The notes beneath the pieces are model-generated. The model had not been told where the DNA came from and did not search any database. It saw nothing but the letters and a program-made list of their open reading frames with translations. From NCBI GenBank assembly GCA_964542875.1, contig CAZIWA010000092.1:1-22224 (forward strand): 22,224 nucleotides of DNA, in the 5' to 3' direction. Shown here one piece after another: positions 7,654-13,770 of this stretch. The stretch's first letter is position 1. Each line of letters starts with the position of its first letter. The stretch is from CAZGOM01 sp964542875. GTDB taxonomy: Bacteria > Planctomycetota > Phycisphaerae > Phycisphaerales > Phycisphaeraceae. The translations under genes and the position numbers were made by a program.

Positions 7654-7770
7654 CGCCCCTGATAAGGGGCGACCGGCTGTAGCCGGGAGCAAACGCGTAC
7701 TCGTGCACAGCCCCCGGTAAACCGCATTTTGACAGTTTTTCTTTCTGCGACTCCGATGGTCGCAGAAAGA
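7654..7770 (+). repeat. Composite hairpin repeat, copy II (hairpins 0, A and B)
   Basis: The most complete copy. Hairpin 0 is CGCCCCT (7654-7660), loop GATA, AGGGGCG (7665-7671). GACCGGCTGTAGCC links it to hairpin A: left arm CCGGGAG (7683-7689) and right arm CCCCCGG (7711-7717), with a central mismatch. After about 22 nt comes hairpin B: 7740-7752 pairs with 7758-7770, 13 bp including one T-G pair, with loop CCGAT. CCTC follows B, as in copy III. The element fills the spacer between two convergent genes. U-rich sequence lies 5' of B rather than 3', so B is not a standard terminator on the plus strand, and on the minus strand it is followed by A residues. Confidence 0.8.
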
Positions 7771-7849
7771 CCTCCGCCTGAGCCCCTTCAAATGGCACAC
7801 CCCAACCCTCACGCCAATCATCCCCTGGGTAAATTGATCCTCTTCAGCT

Positions 7850-8353
7850 CTACTGCTCCACTCTCTCCTGCTCTATATTTCTATTGCGTTCCAACGCAAT
7901 CGTCACCCGCCAGCAATACCCCAGCGGCACCGCCCCCAGCACCCCAAACAAACAATCAATCAACTGCCACGCAAGCGGGATTCCCCGCGCCGGCCCTGCG
8001 ATAAACGCAAGCGGCAAAATCCCCACGCATGCCACCAGCCCCGCTTTCACCACCCAGACATTTTTCTCCGGCTCCAGGTACGGCCCGATGAAAAACACCG
8101 CGATCGCCAGATGCGCAAACGCCAGCCAATCCGTCCCATACCCCACCCAGGGATATTTCCCATACGTCTCGCGCAGCCCGTCACGCACCGTCACCACCCA
8201 GCCGCTCTGGAGCCCAAACATCCTCACCAGCGCATCCATCTCCATGAGTAGCGCAAACGCCGTCACCCCGCTTAGCACCAGCCCCACGATAAAAAGCCCC
8301 ATCGACAGCCGATAACGTTTCAAAAGTGTTGCGCGCGCATCAATCTCCGACAT
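7850..8353 (-). CDS. Four-TM integral membrane protein, function unknown
   Basis: A 167-aa protein with four predicted membrane segments: about 17-37 (LSMGLFIVGLVLSGVTAFALL), 78-95 (LAFAHLAIAVFFIGPYL), 104-121 (AGLVACVGILPLAFIAG) and 130-150 (LIDCLFGVLGAVPLGYCW). Between TM1 and TM2 lies a loop containing RETYGKYPWVGYGTDWLAF, which looks conserved in character (aromatics, Tyr and Asp) but matches no family I can name. The C-terminus is charged (ERNRNIEQERVEQ). The ATG has an AAGGGGG Shine-Dalgarno-like sequence about 5 nt upstream. It converges with the ArnT-like gene and diverges from the lipoprotein gene; the 105-nt spacer between 8354 and 8458 would hold both promoters. Confidence 0.75.
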   Translation of the reverse strand: MSEIDARATLLKRYRLSMGLFIVGLVLSGVTAFALLMEMDALVRMFGLQSGWVVTVRDGLRETYGKYPWVGYGTDWLAFAHLAIAVFFIGPYLEPEKNVWVVKAGLVACVGILPLAFIAGPARGIPLAWQLIDCLFGVLGAVPLGYCWRVTIALERNRNIEQERVEQ

Positions 8354-8458
8354 AAAGCCCCCTTTTCGCTGTTGAATCGCAGTTTAGCCGTAGCGTCATC
8401 ATCCCCCTCTCTGATAGTTTGTCGCATGCCCCCTTATTTCAAAGCCCCAAGGCCCTCT

Positions 8459-9031
8459 ATGCTCCGCTGGCTCTTTTCAGTCGCGCTCTGCTTCACCCTC
8501 ATCGGCTGCCATCCGCCCGATGAGCCCGCCACCCAGCCGACCACGCAAATCGCCGAGCCTCTGCCCCCCGAATCTCAACCCTCTGATTCCCAGCCCGCAC
8601 AACCCCAAACGCAACCGGTCCACGCCGCCCCGGTCCTGCGCCCATTGCCCACCACGCATTCAACCGCCAAATCTTCCACGCGCCCCGCAACCGACCTGAA
8701 AGAAAGCCGCGTCCTGGCGCTCACCCCCGGCCTCTCTTTCGAAAGCCTCGAAAAGCAATTCGAAGACCCTTTCATCAGCGATTCGCTCTTCATCCAAATC
8801 AACTGCCCGGATTCCAACAACGCCTACTACCTCATGTTCAATCTGGACGCCAAAGAAGAACACTTGGTTCTCTGGTCTGTTTTCTGGCTGCCCAAAGACG
8901 CCTTCATCACCGCCCCGATCGTCATCTGGCCCAGGAGTAAAGCCGGCCTCACGCTTGAGGAGGCAGACCTCGCCACTTTCCCCCAGCCCGTCTCTCCGCC
9001 TTCCACCACACAACCCACTCTCGTCAAATAA
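8459..9031 (+). CDS. Putative lipoprotein with Thr/Pro/Gln-rich linker
   Basis: A 190-aa protein if started at the ATG at 8459, giving MLRWLFSVALCFTLIGC: a short lipoprotein signal peptide with lipobox LIGC and acylated Cys17. About 60 residues rich in Pro, Gln, Thr and Ser follow (ATQPTTQIAEPLPPESQ and similar), a flexible periplasmic linker. The C-terminal part is a small folded domain (LTPGLSFESLEKQFEDPF, NAYYLMFNLDAKEEHLVLW, FWLPKDAFITAPIVIW) that I do not recognise. The frame is open from a TTG at 8372 and contains an ATG at 8426, but only the 8459 start puts the signal peptide at the N-terminus; AAGG lies about 6 nt upstream. The gene ends 20 nt from the convergent hemW. Confidence 0.7.
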   Translation: MLRWLFSVALCFTLIGCHPPDEPATQPTTQIAEPLPPESQPSDSQPAQPQTQPVHAAPVLRPLPTTHSTAKSSTRPATDLKESRVLALTPGLSFESLEKQFEDPFISDSLFIQINCPDSNNAYYLMFNLDAKEEHLVLWSVFWLPKDAFITAPIVIWPRSKAGLTLEEADLATFPQPVSPPSTTQPTLVK

Positions 9032-9051
9032 TTCCCGCCTCAACCTGAAAC

Positions 9052-10317
9052 TTAAATCAACTCCCCAATCACCATATCCGCCACAAAAAGCCCCGCCCGC
9101 GTCAGCCGCACATTCCCCTCCGCGCGCTCCAGCATTCCCGCCTGCAGCAAATACTCCGCGCGCCCGCGCCGTTCTTCTTTTGTCGCCACCAGCGCATCAA
9201 ACGTCTCGCTTGGCAGGCCGTCGATCAACCGTAACCCCAGCATCAACGTCTCTCCCACCCTCCGATCCGCATCGAACGTGTCGAACTCCGACATCGGCGG
9301 CGTCTCCGGCATCTCGATGTACTTCTGCAGATGAGGCAGATTCTTCCACAGCCACCCCTCATGATGGCTCCCCGCGCCCGGCCCCGCGCCGATCCAATTC
9401 AAATTCTTCCAATACGCCAGATTGTGCGCACACCGCCGATCCACACCCTCGCGCCTGCGCGCAAAATTACTCACCTCGTAATGCTTAAACCCGCCCGCCG
9501 CCAGCGTATCCAGCACCACCCCGTACATCTCCTTCTCCACATCTTCATCTGCTGGAGTCACCCGTCCCAGCTCCAGCTTTTTTGTCAACACTGTGTTGGG
9601 TTCATAGGTCAACCCATAAACACTTAAATGCTCCACATCCAATGCCAGCGCCTGCTTCAAATCCTCTTCCAGCAGCTTCACCGTTTGTCCTGGGATCGCA
9701 AAAATCAAATCCAAATTCAAATTCACGATCCCCGCTTTTCGAATCACATCCAGTGCACGCGGGATTGAAGCCGGGTCATGCCAGCGCTCCAATGCCTTCA
9801 AAAGTTCCGGCTGAAACGACTGCGCCCCCAGGCTCATCCGGTTCACCCCGGCATCCGCCAGCATTCGCGCCATCTCCACCGTCAGGGTTTCGGGATTGGC
9901 CTCCACCGTAAACTCACTCACATTTTGCATAACCCCATGATCTGACAATGCCTTAAGGATCGGCTTCCAATTCTCCACGGAAAGATAAGTCGGCGTCCCG
10001 CCCCCCACAAAAATCGTCTTTGGCTTCAGCTTGAATTGACCTGCCTTAAACCCGATTTCCCGTGCCAGCGCCAGCGCAAACTCTCCCTGCTTACGATCGT
10101 CAACAATGCTGTAGAAGTCGCAATAGTGGCATTTATGAAAGCAAAACGGGATGTGCAGGTACAACGCGTCGACTTGCGTAGGATTTGTTAGAGCAAGGGT
10201 TTGTATGTCATGAGGGCGAGCGTTAGAATAATGTCGCCGCCCGCCTGTGGCGGATCGGCCTAGATCATCTAGCTCACGTAAATTAATAGAAGTAGTGCCA
10301 GCCTGAGGGAGCGTCAT
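9052..10317 (-). CDS. hemW: Radical SAM heme chaperone HemW
   Basis: A radical SAM protein of the HemN/HemW family. LYLHIPFCFHKCHYCDFYS contains the CxxxCxxC cluster motif in the HemW form, followed by FVGGGTPTYLS, EFTVEANPET, NRMSLGAQSF, NLDLIFAIPGQT and HLSVYGLTYEPNT, then a HemW-type C-terminal domain (HYEVSNFARR, YWKNLNWIGAGPGAGSH). HemW binds heme and inserts it into target proteins; HemN-type coproporphyrinogen oxidase activity is unlikely. The start is uncertain. The ATG at 10317 overlaps the divergent fha ATG and gives 421 aa, but its first ~50 codons use AT-rich codons unlike the rest and overlap the fha promoter and leader. A TTG at 10164 would give 370 aa, closer to family length. 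An ATG at 10389 would run into fha. Confidence 0.9.
   Translation of the reverse strand: MTLPQAGTTSINLRELDDLGRSATGGRRHYSNARPHDIQTLALTNPTQVDALYLHIPFCFHKCHYCDFYSIVDDRKQGEFALALAREIGFKAGQFKLKPKTIFVGGGTPTYLSVENWKPILKALSDHGVMQNVSEFTVEANPETLTVEMARMLADAGVNRMSLGAQSFQPELLKALERWHDPASIPRALDVIRKAGIVNLNLDLIFAIPGQTVKLLEEDLKQALALDVEHLSVYGLTYEPNTVLTKKLELGRVTPADEDVEKEMYGVVLDTLAAGGFKHYEVSNFARRREGVDRRCAHNLAYWKNLNWIGAGPGAGSHHEGWLWKNLPHLQKYIEMPETPPMSEFDTFDADRRVGETLMLGLRLIDGLPSETFDALVATKEERRGRAEYLLQAGMLERAEGNVRLTRAGLFVADMVIGELI
10201..10229 (+). promoter_or_regulatory. Sigma70-like promoter of the FHA gene
   Basis: TTGTAT (10201-10206), a 17-nt spacer and TAGAAT (10224-10229) make a good -35/-10 pair. It reads toward the FHA gene and predicts a start near 10236. 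The segment is AT-richer than its surroundings. It lies inside the longer hemW reading frame, which argues for a shorter HemW. Confidence 0.5.
10236..10272 (+). other. Two stem-loops at the 5' end of the fha leader
   Basis: GCCG (10236-10239) and CCGCC (10241-10245) pair with GGCGG (10249-10253) and CGGC (10256-10259), giving a 9-bp stem with loop TGT. Directly after it is the 13-nt perfect palindrome CTAGATCATCTAG (10260-10272), a possible second hairpin or protein operator. The predicted transcript start falls at the first base of the first stem. The Shine-Dalgarno GAGGGAG lies about 30 nt downstream. Confidence 0.45.
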
Positions 10318-10930
10318 GGAAGTCACGTTGGTCATGTTTCTATCCGATGGTACAAGGCGGGACTTCCCGATCCAGAAGGATATGGCCATTATCGGCCGCG
10401 CGCACGGCTGTGATCTTAGGATCCCGCTGTCCAGCGTTTCTCGTCAGCACTGCGAACTGCGCATTGTCGACGATAAACTCGTTGTGCGCGACTTGGGCTC
10501 TTCCAACGGCACTTATCACAACAGCATTCGCATCCAGGAAGCCACCCTCAAGGCAGGCGATGAACTCGTCATCGGCCCCGTGGTCTTCATCACCGTCGTA
10601 AACGGCCAGCCCAACCACATCGACCCGGTCCGCACCTTGGTGGAAACCAAGGCGCCCTCTCGGATCATGCCCGCCCTCAACTCTTCCGGAGACGACGCCA
10701 AGTCCGACGATCTGGACCTCCAGCCCGTCGCCTTCCAGGACGACAGCGACAAAAACCTCCCCGAAGTCGATAACGAATCCCACACCCCCACCGTCGACCT
10801 CGACGATCCCCTCGCAGCGCTTCAGGCCCTCACCCAGAACCGCAACGAGGACGAAACCGAATCCGTCTTCCCGCTCCCCAACGACGACGACGACGACAAC
10901 AACAGCAAAAAACGCCCCAAGAAAAAGTAA
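10316..10930 (+). CDS. FHA-domain protein with acidic tail
   Basis: A 204-aa protein. Residues 1-100 are a forkhead-associated domain: IIGRAHGCDLRI (25-36, with the conserved Gly-Arg), SSVSRQHCEL (39-48, with Ser and His of the phosphothreonine pocket) and DLGSSNGTYHN (59-69). Residues 110-190 are low-complexity and acidic, and the protein ends in a run of Asp then Lys/Arg (NNSKKRPKKK). FHA domains bind phosphothreonine peptides, so a Ser/Thr kinase partner is expected, but none is encoded here. The ATG has GAGGGAG 4 nt upstream. The start codon overlaps the ATG of the longest plausible HemW on the other strand. A terminator follows the stop. Confidence 0.9.
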   Translation: MEVTLVMFLSDGTRRDFPIQKDMAIIGRAHGCDLRIPLSSVSRQHCELRIVDDKLVVRDLGSSNGTYHNSIRIQEATLKAGDELVIGPVVFITVVNGQPNHIDPVRTLVETKAPSRIMPALNSSGDDAKSDDLDLQPVAFQDDSDKNLPEVDNESHTPTVDLDDPLAALQALTQNRNEDETESVFPLPNDDDDDNNSKKRPKKK

Positions 10931-10953
10931 CACCGCTCACTCATCCAAAAACG

Positions 10954-10980
10954 CGCCCCGGTCACACGGGGCGTTGTCTT
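10954..10980 (+). terminator. Rho-independent terminator after the FHA gene
   Basis: CGCCCCG (10954-10960) pairs with CGGGGCG (10967-10973) around loop GTCACA, followed by TTGTCTT. It is 23 nt after the FHA stop codon and is the clearest intrinsic terminator in the window. Confidence 0.75.
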
Positions 10981-11072
10981 TAACGAAGGTCAAGAAGAGC
11001 CTGGGATTCAGCGTCCGGGGTCCAGTCCGAAAAAACACCGCCCCGCCTCCAAGCCCTCCCCTCCTTCTCTCT

Positions 11073-11112
11073 CCCTCTGACCAGACCCTAGACCCCAGGC
11101 CCTAGACCCTTC
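11073..11112 (+). repeat. CCCTCTG-led pyrimidine repeat (family E), copy 2
   Basis: CCCTCTGACCAGACCC, then AGACCC and CTAGACCC units, ending in TTCCTC right before the trmH-like ATG. It matches copy 1 (3287-3311) at 22 of 23 bases at its start and resembles copy 3 upstream of dxr. It leaves no room for a Shine-Dalgarno; TAGACC at 11103-11108 is a poor but possible -10 box. Confidence 0.6.
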
Positions 11113-11115
11113 CTC

Positions 11116-11934
11116 ATGCGCCCACCCCTGAAAATCACCAGCGCCGATAACCCCCGGGTCAAGTCCGCCGTTCGCCTGCGCGAACGCAAAGAGCGCGACG
11201 CCACCGGCCGCTTCCTCGCCGAAGGCGCGCGTGAAGTCTCCCGCGCCATCGCCGCGGGCCTCAAGCCCGTCGAGTTTTACGCCTGTCAGACGCTCCTCAA
11301 AAACCACATCCCCGCCGCCCTTGCCAACCTCGGCCTTACTGCTGAACTTCAAGACGCCTGCCAGATCTATGACGTCTCTGAACCCATCCTCGGCAAGGTC
11401 GCCTATCACGAGCGGCCCGAAGGCGTCATCGGCGTTTTCGAGGCCCCCGCTCGCACGCTTGATACGCTTCTCCCCCCTGGCTGCCCAGCGCTTTACCTCG
11501 TCGCCGTCGGCATTGAAAAACCCGGTAACCTCGGCGCGCTGGCCCGCACCGCATCGGGCGCTGGTGCGCACGGCGTCATCGTCGCCGACGGCGTGGTCGA
11601 CGCCTTTAATCCAAACACCATCCGCGCCTCCACCGGCGCCGTCTTCACCCTTCCCATCGTCGGCGCCACCCGGCAAGACACCCTCACCTGGCTCGCCAAA
11701 CACAACATCACGCTGCTGGTTTCCACCCCCAGCGATGCCTCGCTTTACACCCAGGCGGACATGACCGGCCCCGTCGCCATCGCCATCGGCGCGGAAGACC
11801 AGGGCCTCAGCGATGAATGGCTCACCGCCGGTCGACGCATCCGCATCCCCATGGCCCAGTCCGCCGTCGACTCCCTAAACGCCTCCGTCGCCGGCGCGCT
11901 CCTGCTTTACGAAGCCATCCGTCAGCGCGCCTAA
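11116..11934 (+). CDS. TrmH/SpoU-family RNA 2'-O-methyltransferase
   Basis: A 272-aa SPOUT methyltransferase that transfers a methyl group from SAM to a ribose 2'-OH in rRNA or tRNA. An N-terminal substrate-binding domain (ADNPRVKSAVRLRERKERD, FLAEGAREVSRAI) is followed by the SpoU domain with all three motifs: EKPGNLGALARTASGAG near 135-151 (the Arg is the usual catalytic residue), VAIAIGAEDQGLSDEW near 218-233, and IPMAQSAVDSLNASVAGALLLYEA near 243-266 (knot and SAM site). The N-terminal form is closest to the RlmB/TsnR type, so a 23S rRNA target is likely but unproven. No Shine-Dalgarno is visible; the pyrimidine repeat abuts the ATG. The gene stands alone, with a repeat copy just after its stop. 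Confidence 0.9.
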   Translation: MRPPLKITSADNPRVKSAVRLRERKERDATGRFLAEGAREVSRAIAAGLKPVEFYACQTLLKNHIPAALANLGLTAELQDACQIYDVSEPILGKVAYHERPEGVIGVFEAPARTLDTLLPPGCPALYLVAVGIEKPGNLGALARTASGAGAHGVIVADGVVDAFNPNTIRASTGAVFTLPIVGATRQDTLTWLAKHNITLLVSTPSDASLYTQADMTGPVAIAIGAEDQGLSDEWLTAGRRIRIPMAQSAVDSLNASVAGALLLYEAIRQRA

Positions 11935-11951
11935 CCCAACAACATCCCGTA

Positions 11952-12038
11952 TTTTCTTCGCCCCATTACGGCAGCCCACGGCAATCAGTTGATTTCCAAT
12001 AACCCCTATTTTTCACGACCTCGATGGTCGCGGAAAAA
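11952..12038 (+). repeat. Composite hairpin repeat, copy III (partial 0/A, intact B)
   Basis: CGCCCC remains of hairpin 0 and GCAGCCCACGG of the right arm of hairpin A (about 11960-11981), with the middle lost. Hairpin B follows: TTTTTC (12009-12014) with GAAAAA (12033-12038) and CGACC (12016-12020) with GGTCG (12026-12030), loop TCGAT, internal loop A opposite CG. CCTCT follows as in the other copies. It lies between trmH and the RNase gene, and an ATG in its loop opens a frame that runs into the RNase. Confidence 0.65.
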
Positions 12039-12167
12039 CCTCTGCGCTATCTGCCCCGCCACCCAAATTCTGCAAAGCTTCCCGCTCCGATTCCCACATC
12101 TCAAACCGTGCATACAGTAAAGTGCATCCGGTTCCTGAAACCGTCCGCACAAACATGGAGCACTCCA

Positions 12168-13568
12168 TTGCAAATCACCTTCCAGGGCGCTTCGCGCCAA
12201 GTCACCGGCTCTCGCTATCTCCTCAACGCCGGCGGGCTCAACATCCTCATCGACTGCGGCATGTTTCAGGAACGTGATTACATCGGCCGAAACTGGACGC
12301 CCTTCTCCCCCGACGCCGGCGCCATCGACTGCGTCGTCCTCACCCACGCCCACTTGGATCACTGCGGACTCATCCCCCGTCTCGTCGCTCAGGGCTACAA
12401 AAACCCCATCATCACCACTGAGCCTTCCGTCGCCCTCGCGCGCCTCATCATGACCGACTCCGCGCGCATCCAGGAAGAAGACGCCGCATACAAAATCATC
12501 CGCCATCAGCGGGAAAACCGCACCCCCCCTCAGCCCGTCGTACCCCTCTACCGCACACCCGACGCCATGGCCGCCGCCGGCCTGCTCCGCGGCTACCCCT
12601 TCCACAAACCCATCAAGCTCAACGACGCCGTCACCGTCACCTTCTTCATCGCCGGACACATCCTCGGCTCCGGCTCGGTCCTCTTTGAAGTCAAGGAAAA
12701 CAACAACACCCGAACCATTCTCTTTTCCGGGGACCTGGGCCAGTGGGACAAACCCCTCATCCACGACCCTGAACTCGCCTTTCAAGCCGATTACATCGTC
12801 ATGGAGTCCACCTACGGCGACAAACTCCACGACAAGCACATCCCCATCGAAACCCAGCTCGCCGACACCATCACCCCCGTCCTCAAGCGAGGCGGCACCG
12901 TCGTCATACCCACCTTCGCCCTCGAACGCGCGCAGGAACTCGTCTACCACCTGGGCAACCTCCACCGCGACAAGCGCATCCCCGTCACCAAAACCTACGT
13001 CGACAGCCCCATGGCCGCAGACGTCACCGCCACCTTCCTTGAATACTCCGAATACCTCGACGACGATGCCATGAAGCTCTTCCATTCCGGCCTGGCACCC
13101 CTGCGTTTCCCCGGCTTGCGCTACGTCCGCGCCGCCATCGACTCCAAGGCCATCAACGCATCTTCAGAGCCCAAAATCATCATGGCCACCTCCGGCATGT
13201 GCGAAGCGGGCCGCATCAAGCATCACCTGCGCCAGTACATCTCCGACCCGAAAAACGCCATCGTCTTCGTCGGCTTCCAGTCCCCCGGCACCCTTGGCCA
13301 GCTCATCAAATCCGGCGAAAATCCCGTCCGCATCCACGGGGAGTATTACCCCGTCAAAGCCCAGATCGCCGAGATCTCCGGCATGAGCGCCCACGGCGAC
13401 CAGGCCGATCTCTTCCGCTGGCTTTCCAACGTCAAAGCCCCGCCACGTAAAATCTTCCTCACCCATGGCGAAGCCTCCGTCTGCAACCGCTTGCGCCAAA
13501 CCATCTCCGACAAACTCGGCTGGACCGCCGTCACCCCCGATATCGGCCACTCCGAAAAACTCGACTGA
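12168..13568 (+). CDS. Beta-CASP metallo-beta-lactamase RNase (CPSF/YSH1-like)
   Basis: A 466-aa protein with a metallo-beta-lactamase fold and beta-CASP cap, the family of bacterial relatives of CPSF73/YSH1 and RNase J-like processing enzymes. Seen: MQITFQGASRQVTGSRYLL at the N-terminus, THAHLDHCG at 59-67 (zinc motif HxHxDH), AGHILGSGSV, FSGDLGQWDKPL, ESTYGDKLHD, VDSPMA (motif A), TSGMCEAGRIKHHL (motif B) and FLTHGEASVCNRL (motif C His). It probably cleaves RNA using two zinc ions. I start it at TTG 12168 because GGAG lies 7 nt upstream and family members begin right there. An in-frame ATG at 12024 lies inside a repeat hairpin and would add 48 residues unlike the family. Confidence 0.9.
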   Translation: MQITFQGASRQVTGSRYLLNAGGLNILIDCGMFQERDYIGRNWTPFSPDAGAIDCVVLTHAHLDHCGLIPRLVAQGYKNPIITTEPSVALARLIMTDSARIQEEDAAYKIIRHQRENRTPPQPVVPLYRTPDAMAAAGLLRGYPFHKPIKLNDAVTVTFFIAGHILGSGSVLFEVKENNNTRTILFSGDLGQWDKPLIHDPELAFQADYIVMESTYGDKLHDKHIPIETQLADTITPVLKRGGTVVIPTFALERAQELVYHLGNLHRDKRIPVTKTYVDSPMAADVTATFLEYSEYLDDDAMKLFHSGLAPLRFPGLRYVRAAIDSKAINASSEPKIIMATSGMCEAGRIKHHLRQYISDPKNAIVFVGFQSPGTLGQLIKSGENPVRIHGEYYPVKAQIAEISGMSAHGDQADLFRWLSNVKAPPRKIFLTHGEASVCNRLRQTISDKLGWTAVTPDIGHSEKLD

Positions 13569-13580
13569 CCCTCCACCCCA

Positions 13581-13624
13581 GGGTAGAAGCATTTGCCGAT
13601 TCCCACGCGCCCGGGTGACGGGTG
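13581..13624 (-). repeat. Dispersed ~45-nt element C, copy 1
   Basis: Read on the minus strand this matches 15601-15645 (plus strand) at about 38 of 45 positions, including ACGCGTGGGAA-like and TCGGCAAA cores (CGCGTGGGAA is exact). It lies 12 nt 3' of the RNase stop. CATTTGCCG...CCGACAAAT flanks at 13590-13638 form an imperfect outer stem. Further along, 13640-13662 (CCAGGAGAGGATCAGGGTG) resembles a widespread GAGAGG..CAGGGTG intergenic repeat. Confidence 0.65.
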
Positions 13625-13770
13625 CATGTGCCGACAAATACCCCAGGAGAGGATCAGGGTGAAGGCTGCCCACGCACGCCTTCAACGCAACGACTCAAAA
13701 TCCGCGCGCATCTTTCCCAACCCCTAATCATCCGCTGCAAACATCTAAGTACCCCTCTCCATTCTCCGCG

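Noticed and set aside
7740..7770. Hairpin B as an intrinsic terminator for the convergent genes
   Set aside because: Stem is strong, but the T-rich bases lie 5' of it on the plus strand and A-rich bases follow on the minus strand. No U-tract follows in either direction.
8372..8458. TTG 8372 or ATG 8426 as start of the lipoprotein gene
   Set aside because: Either would bury the lipoprotein signal peptide behind 11 to 29 extra residues; ATG 8459 puts it at the N-terminus.
9052..10317. Coproporphyrinogen III dehydrogenase HemN
   Set aside because: Length, the HKCHYCDFYS form of the cluster motif and the C-terminal domain fit HemW, not the longer HemN.
10318..10389. ATG 10389 as start of HemW
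   Set aside because: It would overlap the divergent FHA coding region by 74 nt and lies far upstream of the radical SAM domain.
12024..12167. ATG 12024 as start of the beta-CASP RNase
   Set aside because: The ATG lies in the loop of repeat hairpin B, has no Shine-Dalgarno and adds residues unlike the family. TTG 12168 has GGAG at 7 nt and begins at the homologous first strand.
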